Source of the DNA: Massiliimicrobium timonense
GTDB taxonomy: Bacteria; Bacillota_I; Bacilli_A; Erysipelotrichales; Coprobacillaceae
Reading direction: 5' to 3'
DNA: 64,000 nucleotides
Assembly (NCBI RefSeq): GCF_002160865.1
Contig: NZ_NFLJ01000008.1
Coordinates: 18,768 to 82,767 of the forward strand
Below are positions 18,453 through 26,109 of this stretch, in pieces. The notes below the pieces were generated by a model, which saw only the letters and a program-made list of their open reading frames with translations, was not told the origin of the DNA and ran no database searches. A program made the translations under genes and the position numbers. Each line of letters begins with the position of its first letter. The stretch's first letter is position 1.

Positions 18453-19133
18453 TCATTCATGATAAAAAAACAACTGTTTAGCTTGTATACTATAAAACTG
18501 ATTCCAGCCAACAATAATATGATCCATCACTTCAATTGCCATCATTTCTCCAAGTTTTTGAAACTGACTGGTTAATAAAACATCTTCTTCACTAGGCAAT
18601 GCATCCCCACTAGGATGATTATGAATCAAGACAATTTTGGCACTATTGACAGCTATTGCTTCTTTAAAAACTTCTCTAGGTGTGACAACACTCATATTTA
18701 ATGAACCAATAAAAATAGTTTTTTCTTTAATCACTTTATTTTTATTATCTAAGCATAACAACAAAAAATGTTCCTGTTTTAAAAACATTAGCTGATTATG
18801 CACTCTTTCAAAAATATCCAAAGGATTCAAAAGAGATTTTTCCATTGTAGAAACATCTTTTAATCTCTTAGCAATTTCTATAATACTTAATATTTCAATC
18901 GCTTTTGCCTGTTTAATTCCCTTTAAAGCTGTTAAATCGGCATAGGTCACATTACTCAATTGAGCAAAGCCACCAATTTGTTTTAAAAGACGTTGTGAAA
19001 GCTGAATAACTGATTCACTTTTATGTCCGGTCCTTAAAATCAATGCCAATAATTCTACATTACTCAAATTTTCTATACCATAAGTTAACGCTTTTTCTCT
19101 CGGATTTTCTTCTAATGGTAAAGTTTTGATCAT
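18453..19133 (-). CDS. radC: RadC family JAB/MPN-domain protein
   Basis: A 226-residue RadC. The N-terminal helix-hairpin-helix region (LSNVTYADLTALKGIKQAKA) precedes the MPN/JAB domain with the metal motif HNHPSGDALPSEED near 170. RadC was once thought to act in DNA repair; its true role is unresolved. The gene lies upstream of mreC as in Bacillus, where mreB would come between. Start ATG 19131-19133 overlaps the previous gene's stop (ATGA), indicating co-transcription. Metal ligands are intact. Confidence 0.95.
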   Translation of the reverse strand: MIKTLPLEENPREKALTYGIENLSNVELLALILRTGHKSESVIQLSQRLLKQIGGFAQLSNVTYADLTALKGIKQAKAIEILSIIEIAKRLKDVSTMEKSLLNPLDIFERVHNQLMFLKQEHFLLLCLDNKNKVIKEKTIFIGSLNMSVVTPREVFKEAIAVNSAKIVLIHNHPSGDALPSEEDVLLTSQFQKLGEMMAIEVMDHIIVGWNQFYSIQAKQLFFYHE

Positions 19134-19486
19134 GACACATCACCTTGAGATAAATTATCTAAAAGCATTTGAGTTGTCATAGATGAAGGAACTGTATAAG
19201 TTTTCATAATTCCTTTTACTTGTGCGGCATGTTTTTCAATGTCTTCTTTTTGTTCACTAATCATAGATAAAACATAATATTGATCATTTTTCATATAAGT
19301 ATAGCCTTTAATACCCATGTCTTTGAGTTCTTTTAATTTTTGATCTTTATTGTCTGCTTCTTTATAAATCCCTACTTGATAGGCATATAATGTTTTTTGC
19401 CCTAAAGAACATCCATATGTAAAGACCAGCATAAAAGCCAATGAGCAAATCAAAGCCATGATAACAACTTTCCATTCAAACTTCAT
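19130..19486 (-). CDS. Single-pass membrane protein with SPOR-like domain
   Basis: A 118-residue protein: short basic start, one membrane segment (about 5-25), then a small domain (LYAYQVGIYKEADNKDQKL...YVLSMISEQ) with the layout of a SPOR repeat (two short beta-alpha units that bind denuded peptidoglycan). The similarity is pattern-level, not certain. It precedes and overlaps radC and is close to mreCD-minCD, consistent with a septum or wall role. I chose ATG at 19484-19486, six bases after AGGGGTG; the earlier GTG and ATG sit in the ribosome site. An alternative is an uncharacterised lipoprotein-like factor (a Cys lies at the membrane exit). Confidence 0.6.
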   Translation of the reverse strand: MKFEWKVVIMALICSLAFMLVFTYGCSLGQKTLYAYQVGIYKEADNKDQKLKELKDMGIKGYTYMKNDQYYVLSMISEQKEDIEKHAAQVKGIMKTYTVPSSMTTQMLLDNLSQGDVS

Positions 19487-19521
19487 TTTCATCACCCCTT
19501 CTATTATATGCTTTCATGCAT

Positions 19522-19551
19522 AAAAATATGAAAGGCTTAAAGCCTTTCATA
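19522..19551 (-). terminator. Terminator after the small double-glycine peptide gene
   Basis: A strong 11-bp stem (TATGAAAGGCT with AGCCTTTCATA) followed by TTTTTA on the minus strand. It isolates the peptide gene from radC's unit. Confidence 0.8.
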
Positions 19552-19554
19552 TCA

Positions 19555-19719
19555 TCAATCACGCCATTCAATACTGATGAGTCTTGGTATTGAAATTCTT
19601 CCCTTTTTAGATTTAATGATCTTATAGGCTGCAGCTCCTAAAATTAAATAAAGTAAAGCTGTCGCAATAAGACTTCCTCCTTGAATTTCACATTGTTGCT
19701 GTAATGTTAACTCTTTCAT
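19555..19719 (-). CDS. Small peptide with double-glycine leader (bacteriocin-like)
   Basis: A 54-residue peptide beginning MKELTLQQQCEIQGGS. Residues 1-15 fit a double-glycine leader (hydrophobic-spaced ELTLQQQCEIQGG), which is normally cut by a C39-peptidase ABC exporter. The remainder is a hydrophobic helix (SLIATALLYLILGAAAYKII) and a basic tail ending in a tryptophan segment. This resembles a class II bacteriocin or secreted signal peptide, but it could also be a small membrane protein with a chance GG. No exporter or immunity gene is adjacent. It is monocistronic between two terminators, with AAGGAAGG before ATG at 19717-19719. Confidence 0.6.
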   Translation of the reverse strand: MKELTLQQQCEIQGGSLIATALLYLILGAAAYKIIKSKKGRISIPRLISIEWRD

Positions 19720-19794
19720 GTTGACCCTTCCTTTCATCAGTAGCTCCCTATTATTTATATATACATTTTTTTCGCATTTTTCTTCTTAAAAATG

Positions 19795-19826
19795 AAAAAA
19801 AGTGAAATTTTTTTCAATTTCACTTT
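19795..19826 (-). terminator. Terminator after valS
   Basis: An 11-bp perfect stem (AAAGTGAAATT with AATTTCACTTT) overlaps the valS stop codon and is followed by Ts on the minus strand. Confidence 0.8.
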
Positions 19827-22446
19827 ACATTTGATTTAATTTATCTTTCATTGTATTAAATTTTGATTGATAATCAGCCAGTTTCTGTTTTTCCTGTTCA
19901 ACTTTTTGAGCAGGTGCCTTAGAAACAAAGTTAGGATTAGAAAGCATGGATTCACAACGCTTGATTTCATTTTCAAGCTTTTTAATTTCATCTTCCATTT
20001 TTTTCTTTTCAGCTTCTAAATCAATATAATCACCTAGTTCAATAATCAATGCATTTCCACCTTTAATCATTTCTGTTGCTACATTTGAAGATGTTTCAAC
20101 ATTATATCCAAAACAACGTGCATGACATAACTTATAAATATATGGAGAAAGATTTTCCAATAAATTTTCAAGCTGGTTATCCTGTGTTTGAATTGAATAA
20201 GCAATTTCAATAGCATTTTTTATAACATATTGGGCTCTTAAATTTCTAATCCCTTTAATAATATCAATCAAATAAACAAACTGATCTTGAATTATTTCAT
20301 TATTGAAATCCGGATTAACTGTTGGCCATTTTGCAATACAGATAGATGGCTGTAAATGAGGAATTGATAAATAAATTTCTTCTGTTACAAAAGGCATGAA
20401 TGGATGTAATAATCTAACTATTGCGTTTAATACATAAACCAGTGTATTTTGGGTTGCTTTCTTTTCTATTTCATCATCACTGTTTAAATGAACTTTTGAT
20501 AATTCAATATACCATGAACAAAAATCATCCCAGATAAAGTTATACAATTCACTACCAACATTAACAAATTCAAACTTATCCATATTCTCATCAACTGAAG
20601 TAATGACTTCGTTTAAACGATTTAAAATCCATTGATCAGCCAAATTCAAATGGTCAAAAGATAAATTCTGATAAGACATATCATCATCAATATTCATTAA
20701 AACAAATCGAGCACTATTCCATATTTTATTGATGAAATTCCATGCCGCATCTAGTTTTTCTGGAATATATCTTAAATCCATACCCGGTGCAGAATTAGTT
20801 GTTAAAAAGAAACGTAAAGTATCCGCTCCATATTGATCAATAACATCCATTGGGTCAACACCATTACCTAAAGATTTAGACATCTTTCTACCCTGTTCAT
20901 CACGAATCAAACCATGAATCAAAACATTTTGAAATGGTCTTTGTCCTGTAAATTCTAATGACTGGAAAATCATTCGAGAAACCCAGAAAAAGATGATATC
21001 ATAACCTGTTACCAATGTATCTGTTGGAAAATAACGTTGATAAAGTTCACTTTCTGTATTTGGCCATCCCATTGTTGAAAAAGGCCATAATGCACTTGAA
21101 AACCATGTATCAAGCACATCTTCATCCTGTTTCCAGTTTTCAATGTCTTGTGGTGGCTCTTTTCCTACATAAATTTCTCCTGTTTCTTTATGATACCATG
21201 CAGGAATTTGATGTCCCCACCATAATTGACGTGAAATACACCAGTCTTCAATATTTTCCATCCATTGTTTAAAAGTCTTTTCAAAACGTGGTGGCACGAA
21301 TGAAACTTTAGAATCTTTCATCTGATTTTCTAAGGCTGCATTCGCTAATGGTTTCATTTTGACAAACCATTGCTTAGATAAATAAGGTTCTACAATAGCA
21401 TGACTTCTTTCAGAATGCCCTACTTGATGCATATGTTTTTCAATATGATCAACGACACCTCTTGATTCAAAATCGTGAACTAGAGCTTCACGACATTCAA
21501 AACGATCCATTCCCTGATAAGGTCCACATAATTCATTCATTGTGCCATCATCATTCATACATTTAGGCATTGCTAATTGATATTTTTTAGCAAGAGCAAA
21601 GTCATTAGGATCATGCGCAGGTGTACATTTCATAACAGCTGTTCCAAAGCTCATATCAATATAACTATCTGCCATAATTGGTAAGGCTTCACCATTAGCC
21701 GGGTTAATAGCATGTTTTCCAACCAGATGCTGATATCTTGTATCATCAGGATGAACAAAGATAGCCTGATCGGCAAACATTGTTTCTGGACGTGTTGTTG
21801 CGATAACTAGATTTTCACCTGTTTCCACAACTTCGTAATTGAAATAATACATATGTCCTTCAATTTCTTTATGAATAACTTCAATATTAGATAAAGCCGT
21901 GCGTTGTACTGGATCCCAGTTAATAATACGTTCTCCTTGATAAATATAACCTTTTTTATAAAGTGTTACAAAAACAGTTTTGACTGCTTCACTTAATCCT
22001 TCATCTAATGTGAAACGTTCTTTTGTGTAATCAAGAGAAAGACCTAATTTTTCCCATTGACTACGAATAATAGAAGCATATTCTTCTTTCCAAGACCATG
22101 CTTTTTCTAGAAATTTTTCACGTCCTAAATCATAACGAGAAATTCCGTCTTCTCTTAGACGTGCTTCCACTTTAGCCTGTGTTGCAATCCCCGCATGATC
22201 CATTCCCGGTAACCACAAAGCATCATAGCCTTGCATTCTTTTATAACGAATAATCATGTCTTGTAAAGTTGTATCCCAAGCATGTCCCAAGTGAAGTTTT
22301 CCTGTTACATTTGGTGGTGGAATAACAATACTATATGGTTTTTTAGAAGTGTCTCCAGCTTCAAAATAGTGATGATCTAACCATGTGCGATATTTCCCTT
22401 CTTCAACAGCTTTATGATCATATTTCGTCGCTAATTCTTTCTTCAT
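19825..22446 (-). CDS. valS: Valyl-tRNA synthetase
   Basis: An 873-residue class I synthetase. It has [20 protein letters not shown] (HIGH-type motif, here HLGH), the CP1 editing domain (about 190-350), the KMSKS loop ([12 protein letters not shown]), the anticodon-binding domain and the C-terminal coiled coil ([20 protein letters not shown]) typical of ValS. It charges tRNA-Val. The start is ATG at 22444-22446 after GAGGGAG, overlapping the preceding gene's end by 29 bases. Transcription starts at the T-box leader at 23122-23336, so expression should respond to uncharged tRNA-Val. Confidence 0.98.
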   Translation of the reverse strand: MKKELATKYDHKAVEEGKYRTWLDHHYFEAGDTSKKPYSIVIPPPNVTGKLHLGHAWDTTLQDMIIRYKRMQGYDALWLPGMDHAGIATQAKVEARLREDGISRYDLGREKFLEKAWSWKEEYASIIRSQWEKLGLSLDYTKERFTLDEGLSEAVKTVFVTLYKKGYIYQGERIINWDPVQRTALSNIEVIHKEIEGHMYYFNYEVVETGENLVIATTRPETMFADQAIFVHPDDTRYQHLVGKHAINPANGEALPIMADSYIDMSFGTAVMKCTPAHDPNDFALAKKYQLAMPKCMNDDGTMNELCGPYQGMDRFECREALVHDFESRGVVDHIEKHMHQVGHSERSHAIVEPYLSKQWFVKMKPLANAALENQMKDSKVSFVPPRFEKTFKQWMENIEDWCISRQLWWGHQIPAWYHKETGEIYVGKEPPQDIENWKQDEDVLDTWFSSALWPFSTMGWPNTESELYQRYFPTDTLVTGYDIIFFWVSRMIFQSLEFTGQRPFQNVLIHGLIRDEQGRKMSKSLGNGVDPMDVIDQYGADTLRFFLTTNSAPGMDLRYIPEKLDAAWNFINKIWNSARFVLMNIDDDMSYQNLSFDHLNLADQWILNRLNEVITSVDENMDKFEFVNVGSELYNFIWDDFCSWYIELSKVHLNSDDEIEKKATQNTLVYVLNAIVRLLHPFMPFVTEEIYLSIPHLQPSICIAKWPTVNPDFNNEIIQDQFVYLIDIIKGIRNLRAQYVIKNAIEIAYSIQTQDNQLENLLENLSPYIYKLCHARCFGYNVETSSNVATEMIKGGNALIIELGDYIDLEAEKKKMEDEIKKLENEIKRCESMLSNPNFVSKAPAQKVEQEKQKLADYQSKFNTMKDKLNQM

Positions 22447-23104
22447 TATTTTCAACTCCCTCTTTCAAATCTTCTTCTGGTATTTCATAATCATAGAAAT
22501 CTTCCTTATGATCTAAAACATATTGCGTTAATTTTTCATTGACATTTGTTGTGCTGACAAGAGTAATAAACTCATTGGTAAAGTCAGTAAAATTATAGCG
22601 TGAATAATCTCCCATTTCTGGATCATCTTCATCATCATCTTCGTCATTTTCAATAATTTCAGCAAAACGTCTTGCTGCTTTCATTAAATCAGCCAATTCA
22701 TGTGCTCCAATTTTTTCAAATATATCTACGATCATTGGCACAAATGGTTGACTGGCAGGACTTAAAAAGAAACTATGTAATGATGCATTACGACCTTCTA
22801 AAGATGTTGTAATCATATAAATGCCATAAACTGTTTTTTCACTTTCGTTCATTTGTTCAAAATAATGTTCAAAATCATCATTTTCTTTTCTCATACAATG
22901 AAACAAAGCAGCTGCTGTCACATCTTCTCTAGGACATACATCTAAGACACCCGGTCTTAAATATGAATATTTTTCTTTCTTTTCCTCATATTCCAGTAAT
23001 GCTTTTTGACGTTGTGCCTTTCCTTCATTAATTCTTTTCATAAAGAAATAACCTAAAAAAATCAAAGCCGCAATAAATAATCCCCATATAATATAATTTG
23101 CCAT
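22418..23104 (-). CDS. Unknown membrane-anchored protein, first gene of the valine T-box operon
   Basis: A 228-residue protein with one N-terminal membrane segment (about 5-21), a short charged linker and a helical domain (about 58-150; [20 protein letters not shown]...). This segment faintly recalls the DMP19/DUF4375 family, but I am not sure. An acidic stretch (about 152-164) and an acidic tail follow. It sits between the T-box and valS and overlaps valS, so it is made with the synthetase. It is not part of the known Bacillus order spoVID-ysxE-valS. No catalytic motif is visible; function unknown. Start ATG 23102-23104 with AAGGAGGAG. Confidence 0.8.
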   Translation of the reverse strand: MANYIIWGLFIAALIFLGYFFMKRINEGKAQRQKALLEYEEKKEKYSYLRPGVLDVCPREDVTAAALFHCMRKENDDFEHYFEQMNESEKTVYGIYMITTSLEGRNASLHSFFLSPASQPFVPMIVDIFEKIGAHELADLMKAARRFAEIIENDEDDDEDDPEMGDYSRYNFTDFTNEFITLVSTTNVNEKLTQYVLDHKEDFYDYEIPEEDLKEGVENNEERISDEI

Positions 23105-23121
23105 TTTTCTCCTCCTTCAAT

Positions 23122-23336
23122 AAAAAAGAACATTCGTATAAGGACGAATGTTCGTGGTACCACCTTAATTTATATACTGATCGTATACCTCAAAACTTTA
23201 ACGCAGTTCTACGTGTTTACCTACTCCTCTTTCAGAAAACAGACTCAAAGGCTACCTTCCATTTCTTCTTCTATCTCTTTCCACCACCCAGAGATTCTCT
23301 ATCAGAATACAAAATGTACTCCTCCTCATCAACGTC
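23122..23336 (-). ncRNA. T-box riboswitch (valine) controlling the unknown gene and valS
   Basis: On the minus strand a roughly 215-base leader ends in a T-box element (core GGTGGTACCACG at about 23152-23163) immediately followed by a 10-bp terminator stem (23128-23137 with 23144-23153) and a T run. Stem I contains the AGGAG-type and GGGTGGT apical elements. A GTA valine codon at 23253-23255, in an AAGGTAGCC context, fits the specifier position. Uncharged tRNA-Val would favour the antiterminator and switch on transcription. The assignment fits valS downstream. Confidence 0.9.
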
Positions 23337-23342
23337 TACTAT

Positions 23343-23371
23343 ATTCTAACAAACCTCATTATGAAAGTCAA
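23343..23371 (-). promoter_or_regulatory. Sigma-A promoter of the T-box operon
   Basis: Minus-strand TTGACT (23366-23371), 17-base spacer, TAGAAT (23343-23348). The expected start is about 23336, at the beginning of stem I. The -35 abuts a tandem duplication. Confidence 0.75.
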
Positions 23372-23426
23372 TTATAACTGTGTAATAAAATGATGAACAT
23401 TATAACTGTGTAATAAAATGATGAAC
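23371..23426. repeat. 28-bp perfect tandem duplication at the ysxE 3' end
   Basis: Bases 23371-23398 and 23399-23426 are identical 28-mers. One copy encodes the last residues of ysxE (VHHFITQ...), and the second lies between the ysxE stop and the -35 of the T-box promoter. It looks like a recent duplication. Confidence 0.9.
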
Positions 23427-24305
23427 AGAATCTAAATAATATAATAAACGTGACAATTTAATGATATTATCAATCTCATCATGTTCAAATTGAATAATAG
23501 GTACAATATTCATTAAACAACAAAGCAAAAGTTTTTCTTCTTTTCTTAGTTCAAATTTTTTTAAATAAGATTGACTTAAACAATCTAAATCAAAAAGAAT
23601 ATCTGGTATTTTTTGATACATATCAAATATATCGTAAATAGGTAAATCCATTTCCATATAATCCAATGAAATCAAACATTTATGTTTTAGTGAAATATGC
23701 TGATAATCAAAATTTTTATAAGTCAGACATATACGAATAGAATGACATTCTTGAATACATTTCATATACTGCGATAGATATTGCTTTGCCAAAGCTAAAG
23801 CATCATATATACGATAATAATTCATAACCAGCATCCATTGACTTGGTGAACGGTAGACTTCATTTTCATAGCTTTCTATCATTTTTTCATAATATTGAAA
23901 ACGTTCATTGATGACCTTTAAGACATCCTTTTCAAGAGTGTGAAAATATTGCTGATTCACTTTCATATCATAAAAACTATGTTCATGTAAATAAGCTAAT
24001 GTTTCAAAATAAAATTGAATCTTCATTTCCTTAAGATGTTGTGATCCGCTTTCAATAAAAGGCATTAAATAAAGATATTGATGCTGATAAATAGTTAAAT
24101 ATTCATGATGAAGATTAGGTATAATATGAACAAAACATGATAAATTTAATGTTTCCACTAAATCATACATGTTTTGTAAAGATTTTTGAGATGTGATTTT
24201 CACTACAAAATAACCTTCATGACACTTCAGTTTAAAAACATGGCTGCTTAACTTAATTTCACCAATCACATGAAAATCATAATTTTTTAAAATAACATCT
24301 TTCAT
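23400..24305 (-). CDS. ysxE: YsxE/CotS-like spore coat kinase-fold protein
   Basis: A 301-residue protein of the aminoglycoside-phosphotransferase/CotS fold: an N-lobe with FVVKITSQ (possible ATP-lysine strand), hinge YLYLMPFIE, and a C-lobe with ICLTYKNFDYQHISL and CLISLDYMEMD at the positions of the catalytic and metal loops. The catalytic HGD and DxD motifs are degenerate, so it may be a pseudokinase. In Bacillus, ysxE lies between spoVID and valS and belongs to the spore coat family; the same order is seen here. ATG at 24303-24305 overlaps the spoVID stop (ATGA). Confidence 0.75.
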   Translation of the reverse strand: MKDVILKNYDFHVIGEIKLSSHVFKLKCHEGYFVVKITSQKSLQNMYDLVETLNLSCFVHIIPNLHHEYLTIYQHQYLYLMPFIESGSQHLKEMKIQFYFETLAYLHEHSFYDMKVNQQYFHTLEKDVLKVINERFQYYEKMIESYENEVYRSPSQWMLVMNYYRIYDALALAKQYLSQYMKCIQECHSIRICLTYKNFDYQHISLKHKCLISLDYMEMDLPIYDIFDMYQKIPDILFDLDCLSQSYLKKFELRKEEKLLLCCLMNIVPIIQFEHDEIDNIIKLSRLLYYLDSVHHFITQL

Positions 24306-24976
24306 ATCACATAAGGTATAATCACAATCGTTCCTGACGTCAAAGAACGTTCATGATTATAAGATTTTAAAGCATATTCATCTATTTGATAATGTCTGGC
24401 GATTGTTTCATAACTATCACCATCTTGAACAACATAAAAATAATATGTTCCCAGATCTTCCTCCAGATCATCGTTTTCTTCTAAAACAGGTACTTCTTTT
24501 GGTTTTTCTGAAATGACTGAGTCATTGACAGCTGATTCCTGCTTATCTATAACATCTACAATTTTTTCTTCTTCTCTCAATAACTTTTCAATTTCTTCTG
24601 CTGAATCCATATCATGATCTTGTTCAACGGTATCAACAACACGATCTTCATCATCAAGAACTCCATAGACACAAGCTTGAATCACGAGTGATAAATTTCC
24701 ATCAACCAAGTGATAATCAAAATCCTCAACTTTCACATGAAAATCTCTCTTATCAGTAATTTTCTCAAATAAAGCAAAAATATCTAAATCTATCGTTTCA
24801 TGAAACTGATGTTTTTCCTGTTTATCTTTATATTCACCATTAATCATGATACTGCCAATCGCACGCATCCCATCTGTTTCCATTTTATAACGTATAGATT
24901 CATCAACAGATATAGAAATCAACTCATTTAATTGATGATTTAAATCAACCTTTTTCTTAAAATAAATTTTCTGCAT
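24302..24976 (-). CDS. spoVID: SpoVID-like spore coat morphogenetic protein with LysM domain
   Basis: A 224-residue protein. The N-terminal domain (about 1-115) contains the beta-rich SpoVID-type pattern MQKIYFKKKVDLNHQLNEL and GSIMINGEYKD; an acidic, charged linker follows (120-175); the C-terminus is a LysM domain (YYFYVVQDGDSYETIARHYQ...). In Bacillus, SpoVID drives encasement of the forespore by coat proteins. It is much shorter than Bacillus SpoVID (about 575 residues), mainly because the linker is reduced. It precedes ysxE, as in Bacillus. ATG at 24974-24976 with TAGGAGGGA; a strong sigma-E-type promoter lies upstream. Confidence 0.82.
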   Translation of the reverse strand: MQKIYFKKKVDLNHQLNELISISVDESIRYKMETDGMRAIGSIMINGEYKDKQEKHQFHETIDLDIFALFEKITDKRDFHVKVEDFDYHLVDGNLSLVIQACVYGVLDDEDRVVDTVEQDHDMDSAEEIEKLLREEEKIVDVIDKQESAVNDSVISEKPKEVPVLEENDDLEEDLGTYYFYVVQDGDSYETIARHYQIDEYALKSYNHERSLTSGTIVIIPYVI

Positions 24977-24993
24977 ACAATCCCTCCTAACAA

Positions 24994-25021
24994 ACTGTAT
25001 GCTTTTATTGAAAGAATATGA
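24994..25021 (-). promoter_or_regulatory. Sigma-E-type promoter of spoVID-ysxE
   Basis: Minus strand TCATATT (25015-25021) matches KMATATT exactly, then 13 bases, then CATACAGT (24994-25001), an exact match to CATACANT. It sits 18 bases before spoVID; SpoVID is sigma-E-dependent in Bacillus. Confidence 0.7.
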
Positions 25022-25035
25022 ACATTCTTTCAATA
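25006..25035. repeat. 12-bp perfect inverted repeat overlapping the spoVID -35
   Basis: Arms TATTGAAAGAAT (25006-25017) and ATTCTTTCAATA (25024-25035), six-base loop. On the minus strand it is followed by AAAAGC, so it is not an intrinsic terminator in that direction. It covers the sigma-E -35, which suggests an operator or a leftover hairpin. Confidence 0.7.
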
Positions 25036-25060
25036 AAAAAAGTAGACTTTAACATCTACT
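25034..25060 (-). terminator. Terminator after the PTS IIB gene
   Basis: A 6-bp stem (AGTAGA with TCTACT, 8-base loop) overlapping the stop codon region and followed by seven Ts on the minus strand. Confidence 0.75.
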
Positions 25061-25364
25061 TCTTCGTTTGAATAAGTTCTAATGCCTGTTTTAAAACAGA
25101 TTTTCCATTCATCATTCCATAATCTTTCATATCTATATGAGCAACAGGTACACCCGGTGCTTCAGCTTCAATCTTACGTTGAGCATAACGAACTTGTGGC
25201 CCTAATAAAATAATATCTGCTTTTGCAGCATTGGCTTTCACTTCATTTGCTCCAACAGCCCATATATCAGCTTCAATACCTTGTTCTGATGCCGCTTTAA
25301 TCATTTTCTCTACAAGCAAGCTTGTTGACATACCAGAAGCACAGCATAACATAATATGTATCAT
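25056..25364 (-). CDS. PTS lactose/cellobiose-family IIB protein, orphan
   Basis: A 102-residue IIB subunit. The phosphorylated cysteine lies in the P-loop MIHIMLCCASGMSTSLLV (Cys 7 or 8), followed by the typical ADIILLGPQVRY segment. IIB passes phosphate from IIA to the incoming sugar in the IIC channel. No IIA, IIC or hydrolase gene is nearby; upstream is ysxC and downstream spoVID, so it is an orphan that may serve a distant permease or a regulatory role. ATG at 25362-25364 follows GAGGAGGGG; a near-consensus promoter lies just upstream, making it monocistronic. Confidence 0.9.
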   Translation of the reverse strand: MIHIMLCCASGMSTSLLVEKMIKAASEQGIEADIWAVGANEVKANAAKADIILLGPQVRYAQRKIEAEAPGVPVAHIDMKDYGMMNGKSVLKQALELIQTKK

Positions 25365-25385
25365 TTTCTTCCCCTCCTCGTAATT

Positions 25386-25414
25386 ATTATACATAAATTA
25401 TTTTCATTTGTTAA
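25386..25414 (-). promoter_or_regulatory. Sigma-A promoter of the PTS IIB gene
   Basis: Minus strand TTAACA (25409-25414), 17-base spacer, TATAAT (25386-25391). A palindrome (TTTGAC N7 GTCAAA, 25422-25440) lies just upstream and could be an activator site or the end of the ysxC transcript. Confidence 0.7.
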
Positions 25415-25460
25415 GAGTTGGTTTGACTTAAGTCGTCAAAGCTTTCTTCATTTATCATAT

Positions 25461-26066
25461 TTATTTTATTTCATCATGATTATCACAAAGCTTAAAAATA
25501 TCCTGCCATAATTCATCAATACCCACTTTATTCAAACTAGAGAAACGAACAAACATATCTCCTTTTTGAAAATCTAAAGTTTCTTTGATACGTTTTTCAT
25601 TTTTCTTTAAATCATTGCGTTTTAACTTATCTTCTTTTGTAGCAACAACGATGACTGGTATTTGATAATATTTAGCATATTGATACATTTGAATATCATC
25701 ACGTGTTGGTTTATGACGATAGTCAACAATTAAAATCAAACCTCTTAATAATTCTCGATCTCTCAAATACGTATCAATCATATCAGCAAAGCTTTCTTTA
25801 ATAGCATCACTTACCTTTGCATAACCATAACCAGGCACATCTACAAGACAAACTTCATCATTAATGTTAAAAAAGTTTAATGTTCGTGTTTTTCCGGGTG
25901 TTCCCGATACTTTGGCCAGTTTTTGATGATTTGTGAGTGTATTAATCAAACTTGATTTTCCTACATTACTACGCCCAGCCAGACATATTTCAGGTAAATC
26001 ATGATCAGGCCACTGTGATTTCCATGCGGCACAAAGCAAAAACTGTGCTTTATTCACTTTATACAT
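25461..26066 (-). CDS. ysxC: Ribosome biogenesis GTPase YsxC/EngB
   Basis: A 201-residue circularly ordinary TrmE-Era-EngA-YihA GTPase. G1 is AGRSNVGKSSLIN, the G2 threonine is in PGKTRTLNF, G3 is DVPGYGYA, and G4 is TKEDKL. It is needed for assembly of the 50S subunit. It follows lon by about 40 bases, as in B. subtilis (tig-clpX-lonB-lonA-ysxC). ATG at 26064-26066 follows AAGGAGAAAAC. Length and motifs are standard. Confidence 0.97.
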   Translation of the reverse strand: MYKVNKAQFLLCAAWKSQWPDHDLPEICLAGRSNVGKSSLINTLTNHQKLAKVSGTPGKTRTLNFFNINDEVCLVDVPGYGYAKVSDAIKESFADMIDTYLRDRELLRGLILIVDYRHKPTRDDIQMYQYAKYYQIPVIVVATKEDKLKRNDLKKNEKRIKETLDFQKGDMFVRFSSLNKVGIDELWQDIFKLCDNHDEIK

Positions 26067-26080
26067 AGTTTTCTCCTTTC

Positions 26081-26109
26081 AAAAAAAGCCACTGATAAAT
26101 CAGCAGCTT
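26081..26109 (-). terminator. Terminator after lon
   Basis: An 11-bp stem with two mismatches (AAGCTGCTGAT with ATCAGTGGCTT) and seven Ts on the minus strand. Only 15 bases remain to the ysxC start, so read-through is likely part of the design. Confidence 0.7.

Noticed and set aside
23371..23426. Tandem repeat as the start of a CRISPR array
   Set aside because: Only two directly abutting copies without spacers, and one encodes the end of ysxE.
25422..25440. TTTGAC N7 GTCAAA as a CtsR box
   Set aside because: CtsR sites are direct heptad repeats; this is an inverted repeat with different spacing.
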